Below, one piece after another: positions 17,510 through 24,342 of a stretch of DNA of 40,058 nt. Source of the DNA: Mogibacterium sp. (GTDB taxonomy: Bacteria; Bacillota; Clostridia; Peptostreptococcales; Anaerovoracaceae); contig JAFVPI010000140.1 in assembly GCA_017505405.1 (NCBI GenBank), positions 1 to 40,058 on the forward strand, written 5' to 3'. Made by a program: the position numbers and the translations under genes. The notes under the pieces are model-generated. The model was not told where the DNA came from. It searched no databases and saw only the letters and a program-made list of their open reading frames with translations. Every line of letters starts with the position of its first letter. Within the stretch, counting starts at the first letter, position 1.

Positions 17510-18868
17510 TTATTCAAACATTTTCTGAAGCTCGTATCTTTTTATCTTTCCGGTCACAGTGCGCGGCAGAGCGTCTGACGTTGTTATGACATCGCTTATC
17601 TGGCGTGAATGCGGGATGCTGCTGTTGAACTTTGCAACTTCCCTGACAAGCTTTTTCTTAATATCCGCCGCAATGGCAGGGTCTTTAGGGAAAGTGCCGG
17701 CCACCAGCACGGCTTCCCCATCCTTAAGGATGACCCCCAGATCAGGCAGGCCGCTCAGCTGTTCAATGGCCTCTTCATATTCAGGGCAGAAGATCTTATC
17801 TCCATCGGAAAGAACCAGCACGTCATTCTTGCGGCCTTTCAGGTGAAGTCTTCCCTTCTCGTCAAACCATCCGATGTCGCCGGTATAGAAGCGTCCGTCC
17901 TCAAACATAGGCTCCCTGCCCAGATAGCCCAGCATCATGCAAGGTGTTGCAACGGAGATCTCACCGTCTTCTTCTATGCGGATATCTGCGCCCGGGCACG
18001 GATACATGGCGTCAGGTTCGTCGAGATCCTGAGTGATCGCGATACCGCTCGATGTTTCCGTAAGTCCATAACCGAGATATACAGCCAGTCCTTTTTCTCT
18101 CAGACTTTCGGCCAGATACTTCGGGCACGGAGCGCCGCCGATCAGAACTACACGGAGCTCAGGATTCAGAGCATTTTTCTGTAGCATATCGGCGATCTGC
18201 GAAGGAACAGCAGGGATAATTGTCGGCTTGAAAAACAGAGCATCTCCGGTAAAACGGTGCACATCCCTTCCAAGCGCTACCGTTGCGCCGTAAGCGAGTC
18301 CCCACAGCATGGAGCATACGAACCCATATGCGTGCGACAGGGAGAGGTTGGACAGTATCAGGTCGCCTTCACCGCATGCGAGCATGCACTGGCCGCTCCA
18401 TGCGCTGGTGCAAAGTGATTTAGACGTGAGCCTTACGATCTTGGAGCTGCTCGTGGTGCCCGATGTGAAGAAGAGAAGCTCGCCTTCCCCTACTTTGCCC
18501 TTTATGCGCCCAAACTCGTCGCGCTGCATTTCGCGGGCATGTCTGGCAGCTTCAGCTGCCGCTGCGGCAAATTCGTTAAAGCCTTCCGGAACACGCGGGT
18601 CGGCGATAATGACATCACATCCGGCTAGGACGTGGGAGAAGATATCTACCAGAGAATCTACGGTCTGCTCGTATCTGACGACTTCGACACTGCTGCATTC
18701 CGCTTTTACATGGAAGGACTCAGAGATGATCATCTCGGCGAAATCCCTGTATGAGACTTCACTGGTATTGCCTTCCATGTCGCCGCAGCGTATCGCGATG
18801 CTGTCACGTGTCAGAAAGTCGTTTACAAGCTCTTCGAAGGATGAAAACTTTCTGCATATGCTATACAT
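17510..18868 (-). CDS. AMP-forming acyl-CoA ligase-like enzyme (ANL superfamily)
   Basis: 452 residues, short for the family (about 500-560). Motifs in order: the P-loop-like LLFFTSGTTSSSKIVRLT (about 131-148), YLGYGLTETSSG, the hinge region FYTGDIGWFDEKGRLHLKGRKND, and PRTVTGKIKRYELQKMF with the catalytic Lys that closes the adenylation step. It would adenylate a carboxylic acid and pass it to CoA or a carrier. It lies inside the dehydratase region, so it might make the acyl-CoA substrate, although this dehydratase class usually gets its CoA by transferase. GAGGG precedes the ATG at 18868. Confidence 0.85.
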   Translation of the reverse strand: MYSICRKFSSFEELVNDFLTRDSIAIRCGDMEGNTSEVSYRDFAEMIISESFHVKAECSSVEVVRYEQTVDSLVDIFSHVLAGCDVIIADPRVPEGFNEFAAAAAEAARHAREMQRDEFGRIKGKVGEGELLFFTSGTTSSSKIVRLTSKSLCTSAWSGQCMLACGEGDLILSNLSLSHAYGFVCSMLWGLAYGATVALGRDVHRFTGDALFFKPTIIPAVPSQIADMLQKNALNPELRVVLIGGAPCPKYLAESLREKGLAVYLGYGLTETSSGIAITQDLDEPDAMYPCPGADIRIEEDGEISVATPCMMLGYLGREPMFEDGRFYTGDIGWFDEKGRLHLKGRKNDVLVLSDGDKIFCPEYEEAIEQLSGLPDLGVILKDGEAVLVAGTFPKDPAIAADIKKKLVREVAKFNSSIPHSRQISDVITTSDALPRTVTGKIKRYELQKMFE

Positions 18869-18977
18869 ACTCGGTACCCTCTTTATATGTCACTTGCGTT
18901 GAAATAGGCTTGTTATGATTATAAAACAATCGCAGCAGAGCCTCTATAAGATTATTCCGCAAATGGCTGAATTACGG

Positions 18978-18997
18978 CATTTTATGCAAAATGTCAA
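18978..18997 (-). promoter_or_regulatory. Palindrome CATTTT-N4-AAAATG with a TTGACA upstream of the ligase gene
   Basis: CATTTTATGCAAAATG (18978-18993) is an interrupted palindrome overlapping a minus-strand TTGACA (18997-18992), about 110 nt before the ligase start. A separate minus-strand TATAAT lies at 18923-18918 without a good -35. The palindrome may be a repressor or activator site; the exact promoter is unclear. Confidence 0.35.
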
Positions 18998-19019
18998 CCT
19001 GCTTTTCAGCAGAACAAAA

Positions 19020-19042
19020 TGCCGGGGAACGATTCCCCGGCA
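19020..19042 (-). terminator. Terminator of the DUF5692 gene
   Basis: Read leftward: TGCCGGGGAA-TCG-TTCCCCGGCA followed by TTTTGTT. Perfect 10-bp stem, 35 nt beyond the stop at 19077. Confidence 0.9.
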
Positions 19043-19076
19043 CTCATTCTGATCTGTTTTGAAATTGTGTCTGAGC

Positions 19077-20198
19077 TTAGGCTCTTGCTCTTGCCATTGC
19101 CTCTTCGAAGTCCTTTGTTCCTTCCCAGACATTGTTGGAGTAAGGATTCTTGCCCATTGCGAGTGAGCGCTTGATGATGACTGCGATGCAGATGACGTTT
19201 GCAGCGATCGAAAGCATTGCGATGACGCCCTGTGCTCTCGGGTCAGCTGTGATCCCCATGTCGGAAATGATCTGGCCGGCCTGTGCAGTCTTGCCTGCTC
19301 CTGCGTTGTAGAGAGCGATAGCCTTCTCGTACAGATCCATCGTTGTGATTCCGTTAGCAGTAGCTCCGCCGTAAACCGAAGGGAGCGCAGCAGCGAATCT
19401 GCTGGAGAGCTGGAATGCTGGAACGACCTGAGCCCACATGCACCAGATGGCAAGTGTGTTTGCACGGTTCTGGATCCATGCACCCTTGTTCCAGAGCGCA
19501 TTCGCGAATGTAGGAGCGAGCAGGAGCGCAACGCCGCAGTACCACGAATGTGTAGGCAGGTTGAGATAAGTGTACTCGAAGTTCCAGATATCGTATGCAA
19601 CGATGAACCAGATCGTCATGTCAGGCCAGAGCATGTCGGACATGTTCTTGTCCTTCGATGTGAGCAGATGTACGCATCCTGTCATGCAGAAGATGTTGAT
19701 CATGCCTGCAAGTGCGTTGAGAAGGTTCCACCAGCCGCCGTAGATGAATACGCCTTCGTTGGATGCCCACCATGCTCCGCTGAAGTCTCCTGTGATGGAG
19801 AACGCAGCAAGTGCGGACTCCATGTCGGATACGTTTGCGATCATGATGTTGGCTGCAACGATGAACCAAGGCCACCATTTGAACCATGTTTTCTTGCCAA
19901 GGCCCCACTCGTACTTGATCATCATGAAACCTACGCAGCCGATGTCAGCAGCATAGAGCTTGAAGTAGTGGAACCAGCCGTCCATGAATGCGACTGTAGG
20001 GTTCTCCGGTCCGCCGAACATTCCGACATGAGCGAGGATGAAATAAACTGTGAGAATAGCCGGGATGATCACGAAGATGATCATGCCGCCTGTCTTGGTT
20101 TTTCTGCCGATCTCGTTCATGATGATCAGTCCGCAGAATACGAGCACCCAGCCAATGATCTGCATCACTGCGTGATTGCTGTAAAGCTGAAATATCAT
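19077..20198 (-). CDS. DUF5692-type polytopic membrane protein
   Basis: 373 residues with roughly nine or ten membrane helices, very rich in Trp (for example WFKWWPWFIV, WWASNEG, GGWWNLLN). I recognise the general look of the clostridial DUF5692 family, which has no known function; the name is from memory and not certain. No ATP-binding or catalytic motif is visible, so a transporter or membrane sensor role is guesswork. AGGAGG lies 6 nt before the ATG. It has its own strong promoter (20290-20318), three 12-nt iterons in the leader, and its own terminator, so it is transcribed alone and regulated. Confidence 0.65.
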   Translation of the reverse strand: MIFQLYSNHAVMQIIGWVLVFCGLIIMNEIGRKTKTGGMIIFVIIPAILTVYFILAHVGMFGGPENPTVAFMDGWFHYFKLYAADIGCVGFMMIKYEWGLGKKTWFKWWPWFIVAANIMIANVSDMESALAAFSITGDFSGAWWASNEGVFIYGGWWNLLNALAGMINIFCMTGCVHLLTSKDKNMSDMLWPDMTIWFIVAYDIWNFEYTYLNLPTHSWYCGVALLLAPTFANALWNKGAWIQNRANTLAIWCMWAQVVPAFQLSSRFAAALPSVYGGATANGITTMDLYEKAIALYNAGAGKTAQAGQIISDMGITADPRAQGVIAMLSIAANVICIAVIIKRSLAMGKNPYSNNVWEGTKDFEEAMARARA

Positions 20199-20220
20199 AT
20201 AATACCTCCTGAAATTATGT

Positions 20221-20254
20221 GCATATTAGTGTGCATATTAATTTGCATATTTAT
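20221..20254 (-). repeat. Three 12-nt iterons in the leader of the DUF5692 gene
   Basis: GCATATTA starts at 20221 and 20233 and GCATATTT at 20245, an exact 12-nt period; wider units are GTGCATATTA, GTGCATATTA, TTGCATATTT. They lie between the promoter and the ribosome site, suiting protein binding to DNA or RNA. Confidence 0.6.
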
Positions 20255-20289
20255 GGAAACTGTTATTATGGCTTGAGTTTCCGCCGCTG

Positions 20290-20318
20290 ATTATAAGACT
20301 TTGTTAACAAGATATCAA
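20290..20318 (-). promoter_or_regulatory. Strong promoter of the DUF5692 gene with a TTGTTAACAA palindrome in the spacer
   Basis: On the minus strand TTGATA (20318-20313), a 17-nt spacer, and a perfect TATAAT (20295-20290). The perfect 10-bp palindrome TTGTTAACAA (20301-20310) fills the spacer. It contains Rex-like half sites but without the usual gap, so a redox regulator is only possible. Confidence 0.7.
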
Positions 20319-20490
20319 GCATATTATTACAGAGAATGAAATTATAGATTTTTATTATGAATCGGCAGGCAGACACCGGTGGATCCCATCGGACTTTATT
20401 TGGTGAAAACAGCATAAACTGCAGCTTTTATACCGGCGTTTTAGTTCTTTAAAATTCATCAATGAATCACAAATCCATGTATAAATGTTC

Positions 20491-20602
20491 TATAATAATC
20501 CTCTGCAGGAAGAGGCGGACATGATCGCCTCAGAACAAAGCAGTAATGATCTTCTGCAGAAAGAGACTGTTATAAACTTCTGCATAAAGAGGCTGCCCAT
20601 CC
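20491..20602 (+). repeat. TATAAT box and a 25-26-nt degenerate tandem repeat in the leader of the small membrane protein
   Basis: TATAAT at 20491-20496 is a candidate -10 with no clear -35. From 20500 follow four imperfect units at about 20500, 20526, 20551 and 20577. Units 1, 3 and 4 read CCTCTGCAGGAAGAGGC, CTTCTGCAGAAAGAGAC and CTTCTGCATAAAGAGGC; unit 2 is degenerate. They would lie in the 5' untranslated RNA. Confidence 0.5.
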
Positions 20603-20648
20603 TGTACAAAAGGGTATGTATTACTCTCTCATGGGAAGGAGAAAAATC

Positions 20649-20951
20649 ATGAATATCAGTAAGAATATATTAGCGGCTGTTGCGTATTTCACATGGATAG
20701 GGTTCTTCATTGCCTATGCGATGGGCGATAAGAACGATCCGTTCATGCGGCATCATCTGAACCAGGCTCTGGTGATAGACCTTGCGGGCCTGATCGGAGG
20801 AGTGTTTGCAGTGATACCGCTTCTCGGCGCACTGGTGGCCGGAGTGGTAAACATTGCAGGTTTTGTTTTAGACATAATGGGTGCCATAAGTGCATATCAG
20901 GGAAGCAGAGCACCGCTTCCTATTATCGGCGACATCCATATCATCGGCTGA
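20649..20951 (+). CDS. Small DUF4870/Tic20-like membrane protein
   Basis: 100 residues with about three hydrophobic helices. The pattern NILAAVAYFTWIGFFIAYAM, then DPFMRHHLNQALVI, then two glycine-rich helices is typical of the DUF4870/Tic20-like family of small bacterial membrane proteins of unknown role. The ATG at 20649 is chosen because GGGAAGGAG lies 8 nt before it; an upstream in-frame ATG at 20616 lacks a site. 417 nt of regulatory DNA lie between it and the divergent DUF5692 gene. Confidence 0.7.
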   Translation: MNISKNILAAVAYFTWIGFFIAYAMGDKNDPFMRHHLNQALVIDLAGLIGGVFAVIPLLGALVAGVVNIAGFVLDIMGAISAYQGSRAPLPIIGDIHIIG

Positions 20952-21090
20952 TAACAGCCCCTTCTGAACGATGCTGCCCGATGACTGGTAAATAAGCATG
21001 AAAAAGCATTCTTATACAAGCTCGTATCAGATAAAGAAGAACATGACAGATGGTAAAACCGACAAGATCTATTCAGAAAGGAACGCGAAA

Positions 21091-22023
21091 ATGAAAAAGA
21101 CTGTAAAGATACTGTCGATCATGATGGCAATGATGATGGTGTTCGCTCTTTGCCTCTCATCCTGCGGAAGCAAGGCTGAAGAGCCGGCGGGTGACAAACA
21201 GAACCCGGTAATGGACTATATCGGCAACTATGTCTGTGACAGGGCTAACATAATGATCTTAGCAACAGATGATGAAAACGGCGCCAGTGCTACGGTCACA
21301 TGGGGCAGCAGTGCATGGGAAAACAGCACATGGACAATGACAGGTACCTTTGATGCTGAAACGCTTCAGCTCGAGTACCATGACTGCGTAAAGACTGACT
21401 ACGTATATGATGACAACGGAGAAGTCAAATCACAGGAAGAAGTATTTACCGGCGGACACGGATTCATGACGTTCACCAAGGGAGATCCTGTGACTCTCGC
21501 ATGGCAGGAGGATCAGGAGCACATAGCTGACGGAATGGTCTTCGAGTATGTAGGCATAGTGCCTGAAGAAGGAGAGGCAGGAATGATAAATCCGTGGAGC
21601 GACGTCGACTCTGCAGAGGCTGCCGCTGAAGGCGCCGGACTTGATACCTTCAGGGTCCCTGACGGAGAAGCCGTGATAAGCCTTGGAGATGTAAACGTGG
21701 ATCAGTACAGATGCATGAAAGGCATGGCTGAGGCAAAGATCGAGTTCCCGGCAGTTTCAATGACCATCCGCAAGGGAGACAAGACGGGCGAGATGGCTGA
21801 GGGAGACATTTCCGGAGATTACGGCGAGTACAAGTATGACTGGACACAGAACATCAAGGGGCTCGAAGTGAAGTGCTTCGGTAATCGTGAAGGCGAATCG
21901 ACAAAGACTATCTGGAGCGTGGAGGATATGGATTACTCGATCACGGTGCAGGGTCTGGGCGGTGATACTGACTACGGACTCTCGCCGGATGACATCAACT
22001 CGCTCATTAACGGCATCCAGTAA
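21091..22023 (+). CDS. Secreted lipoprotein of unknown function
   Basis: 310 residues. The N-terminus is a lipoprotein signal peptide: KK, a Met-rich hydrophobic core, and the lipobox LSSC with Cys25, so the mature protein is anchored on the outer membrane face. The rest is acidic, soluble and rich in Trp and Gly, with no motif I recognise; the WTMTGTFD and EYHDCVKTDYVYDD segments suggest a beta-rich fold. The ATG at 21091 is chosen because the signal peptide begins there and AAAGGA lies about 8 nt upstream; the frame is open to 20998 without a site. Confidence 0.8.
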   Translation: MKKTVKILSIMMAMMMVFALCLSSCGSKAEEPAGDKQNPVMDYIGNYVCDRANIMILATDDENGASATVTWGSSAWENSTWTMTGTFDAETLQLEYHDCVKTDYVYDDNGEVKSQEEVFTGGHGFMTFTKGDPVTLAWQEDQEHIADGMVFEYVGIVPEEGEAGMINPWSDVDSAEAAAEGAGLDTFRVPDGEAVISLGDVNVDQYRCMKGMAEAKIEFPAVSMTIRKGDKTGEMAEGDISGDYGEYKYDWTQNIKGLEVKCFGNREGESTKTIWSVEDMDYSITVQGLGGDTDYGLSPDDINSLINGIQ

Positions 22024-22075
22024 GGGCGCCGCGGTTAAGTCGTAAAAGAACGAAGCGGCAAACAGGACTTTTTTG

Positions 22076-22121
22076 AAAAAAGGTACATTTTCGAACTTTA
22101 AAATCCGTATATGTACCTTTT
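22076..22121 (+). terminator. Hairpin with GGTACAT arms after the lipoprotein gene (twin 1)
   Basis: AAAAAAGGTACAT (22076) pairs with ATGTACCTTTT (22111). Tail CCTTTC on the plus strand and a longer T-run on the minus strand, so it can act in both directions. A second hairpin with the same arms is at 22232-22276. Confidence 0.65.
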
Positions 22122-22231
22122 CCTTTCAGAAACAAGAACAGACGATGCTTTTACTTTACAATAACACCTTGAAAAAGGATTATCGTAAACAAGCAGCAAC
22201 AGGAATCCGGCTTTGAGATGTCTTCCCAAAC

Positions 22232-22276
22232 AAAAAAGGTACATATTTCGATTAAAGTGTTCCAATATGTACCTTT
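22232..22276 (-). terminator. Terminator of the His-rich gene with GGTACAT arms (twin 2)
   Basis: Read leftward: AAAGGTACATATT, loop, AATATGTACC-TTTTTTTG. Strong stem and U-run 60 nt beyond the stop at 22337. Confidence 0.8.
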
Positions 22277-22336
22277 GTTTTAAAAACTCCTCTTTTGAAG
22301 CGCTGCCTGCAATATTGATGCTTGATTCAGAGACGC

Positions 22337-22693
22337 CTACGCGTTTTTGATCAGTGAAAGAGCCTGCTCGATGAGGTCGTTGCTCTCGCCGAGCTTGTCC
22401 ACTGCATCGTGGATCAGGTCGCCTGCCACATCGTCGAAGCAGTGTGCGAGATCGTGCAACTCCTCGGCATGGTGCCTGTTGTGGGCGAGCATGTAGTTGA
22501 GAAGAGCGAGTGCTTCTTCAGGCGATGATGCTGCGGCATGCGAATGAGTGTGAGCGTGTGTATGGACTGTGCCGTCCGCATGGGTGTGCGTATGGCTGTG
22601 TCCGCAGTGCTCGTGCGAATGAGTATGCTCGTGATCGTGCTCGTGGACCTCGTGCTCATGGTCTGCGGCAATATTTTTATTATCTGTGCACAT
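22337..22693 (-). CDS. His-rich metal-binding protein (CooJ-like or cobalt/nickel storage type)
   Basis: 118 residues, about 24 of them His. Residues 12-52 are an almost regular HxH run (HEHDHEHTHSHEHCGHSH) that would bind several Ni, Co or Zn ions. Residues about 57-118 form a predicted helical domain, PEEALALLNYMLAHNRHHAEELHDLAH, with further His and one Cys. Similar short clostridial proteins are often labelled cobalt transporter, but no membrane helix is present here. A soluble metal buffer or chaperone is more likely; CooJ, the His-rich nickel chaperone of CODH, is a functional parallel, not a proven homologue. GGAGG precedes the ATG by 6 nt, and the gene has its own promoter and terminator. 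Confidence 0.8.
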   Translation of the reverse strand: MCTDNKNIAADHEHEVHEHDHEHTHSHEHCGHSHTHTHADGTVHTHAHTHSHAAASSPEEALALLNYMLAHNRHHAEELHDLAHCFDDVAGDLIHDAVDKLGESNDLIEQALSLIKNA

Positions 22694-22853
22694 TTTGAAC
22701 CTCCATGAATGTTACTGGAAAACTGTTGATCAAAAGCTTCTTGCCGTGCCGAAGGGATCATACGGCCGGGATTAAAGCGGCCTGCAGCACCGGTTCCCGC
22801 GGCTGTTTTATTCCCTCCTTCTGCGGCAAAGAGCGGGTATTACTTTCCCGTCT

Positions 22854-22882
22854 ATTGTAAAGGAATATGTGGTGTTTTTAAA
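22854..22882 (-). promoter_or_regulatory. Candidate promoter of the His-rich gene
   Basis: On the minus strand TTTAAA (22882-22877), a 17-nt spacer, and TACAAT (22859-22854). The palindrome at 22891-22907 lies directly upstream of the -35. The leader would be about 155 nt. Confidence 0.45.
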
Positions 22883-22890
22883 GGTGCTGA

Positions 22891-22907
22891 AACCCCATAT
22901 GGGGGTT
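22891..22907 (+). promoter_or_regulatory. G-tract palindrome, CsoR/RcnR-like operator candidate, site 2
   Basis: AACCCC-ATATG-GGGGTT. It shares arms, 5-nt spacing and the following TTA with 11275-11291. It lies between the His-rich gene (leftward) and dehydratase pair 2 (rightward) and could control either or both. Confidence 0.6.
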
Positions 22908-22945
22908 ATTTTTATGTCTGAAATTCTTGTATAAAAAAAATACAA

Positions 22946-22977
22946 AAACGCGGACACTAATAGCAGTTTCCGCGTTT
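22946..22977 (-). terminator. Leftward terminator with no leftward gene feeding it
   Basis: Read leftward: AAACGCGGA, 14-nt loop, TCCGCGTTT, then TTGTATTTTTTTTA. Perfect 9-bp stem and a long U-run on the minus strand only. No minus-strand gene lies to its right within the 23-kb plus-strand block. Confidence 0.7.
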
Positions 22978-22985
22978 CCAATTCG

Positions 22986-23015
22986 TTGACACATTTATAA
23001 CGATAGCCTTAAAAT
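22986..23015 (+). promoter_or_regulatory. Strong promoter of dehydratase pair 2
   Basis: Perfect TTGACA (22986-22991), an 18-nt spacer, and TAAAAT (23010-23015). The leader of about 130 nt includes the hairpin TTCCGC-ATCC-GCGGAA near 23048 and ends with GGGAGAGGTAAGG. Confidence 0.7.
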
Positions 23016-23150
23016 AGAATCAACAATATTATTGTAGAAAAAAGTCTGTTCCGCATCCGCGGAATGCGTGCTTTCGCGCGTTAAAGCGGTACGGAGAGGC
23101 GGTTTTCTATGACAGTTTTTATCAGAGAGGGAGAGGTAAGGTGACACATA

Positions 23151-24341
23151 ATGCGTGACTTAAAGCATCTGATCTACTTTGAGGACCTGCTGCAGGAGGC
23201 TAACAACGAACTCGTGCGCAAGGGCAAGGAAGACGGCAATCTGTGTCTTGGTTACACTTGCTATTTCATGCCTGAGGTCCTTCTCGATCTGCCGGGCTGC
23301 TTTGCAGTCAGACTGAGAGCGCCTAAGTGCACGTCGCCTGACATGGCTTCATACTACATGTCGGGTCGTACATGCCACTATGGCAGATCACTTCTCGAGA
23401 GAGCTCTGGAGGGCGGCTTCAACTTCATCGACGCCCAGCTCGCTACAGAGACCTGCACGGTAACATGCAGATTCCAGGAGCACCTCGAGTACATGGACGA
23501 CATTATCAATAACGCAACGTTCAAGACGTCATTCACCGATGTTCCGTTCAAGAAGAACGAGAACAGCATCGATCACTACAGGAAGCAGCTGAAGATCAAA
23601 GTTCTTGACTTCCTCGAGAAGGAGTACGGCGTAGACGTATCCGACGAGGCCATCCTGAAGGCGATCAAAATCAACAACGAAGTAAACGACATCGTCACTG
23701 AGATCGGCAATTTCCGCAAGCTCGATAACCCTACAATTACCGGTTACGAGTTCAGTGTCATCACACTTGTATCAATGGTATGCCCGAAGTATCTCATCGT
23801 TGACAAACTGAGAGAGACACTCGAGGAGCTTAAGACAAGAGAGCCTGACAAAAAGCCTAACTTCAAGATCAAGGTGCTGCTCGCGGGTTCTGAGAACGAC
23901 GATCCGGACTTCATCAAGCTGATAGAAAGCTGCGGAGCTCTCGTAGTAGCCGACAGACACTGCTACGGCTCACTTGAGGCCAGACAGCATATCGACATCA
24001 AAGAGGGTGAAGATCCTCTGACAGCTGTTGCCAGACATTACCTGCTGACCAGCCAGTGCGCGAGATTCATGGAGCAGCAGGAGATGAGACACCGCAAGAA
24101 AGTTCTCGCCGATTATGCCAAGGAGTACAAGGCAGACGGCATCATCGTGGAATCCAACAAGTTCTGCGAATACTGGAGCTTTGAGAGAATGATCGACACG
24201 ATCGTTCTGCCTAGAGACTTCGGATATCCGGTATGCTCCATCGAGAAGGAGTACATCAACACGGCATCCGGACAGCTCAGAACAAGATTCCAGGCTTTCG
24301 TTGAGAGCGTAGAGCTCAAGAAGATCCAGGAGGTCAAATAA
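23151..24341 (+). CDS. 2-hydroxyacyl-CoA dehydratase-like small subunit, pair 2
   Basis: 396 residues, collinear with the copies at 11382 and 29377 from the first residues (MRDLKHLIYFEDLLQEANNE). Candidate cluster cysteines are kept: Cys37 (GYTCYFMPE), Cys75 (TCHYGRS) and Cys102 (TCTVTCRF, with an extra Cys four residues on), plus DRHCYGS, SQCARF and KFCEYW in the C-terminal half. The second flavodoxin-like half includes VLLAGSENDDPDF. The stop is followed after 1 nt by the partner's ATG, whose ribosome site AGGAGG lies inside this gene. Substrate unknown. Confidence 0.85.
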   Translation: MRDLKHLIYFEDLLQEANNELVRKGKEDGNLCLGYTCYFMPEVLLDLPGCFAVRLRAPKCTSPDMASYYMSGRTCHYGRSLLERALEGGFNFIDAQLATETCTVTCRFQEHLEYMDDIINNATFKTSFTDVPFKKNENSIDHYRKQLKIKVLDFLEKEYGVDVSDEAILKAIKINNEVNDIVTEIGNFRKLDNPTITGYEFSVITLVSMVCPKYLIVDKLRETLEELKTREPDKKPNFKIKVLLAGSENDDPDFIKLIESCGALVVADRHCYGSLEARQHIDIKEGEDPLTAVARHYLLTSQCARFMEQQEMRHRKKVLADYAKEYKADGIIVESNKFCEYWSFERMIDTIVLPRDFGYPVCSIEKEYINTASGQLRTRFQAFVESVELKKIQEVK

Positions 24342-24342
24342 G

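Noticed and set aside
19548-20276. 242-residue plus-strand frame across the DUF5692 gene
   Set aside because: Antisense shadow rich in Cys and His codons created by the Trp/Met-rich membrane protein; no ribosome site.
20301-20310. Definite Rex operator
   Set aside because: TTGTTAACAA lacks the gap between half sites of the usual Rex box, so it is only listed as a palindrome in a promoter.
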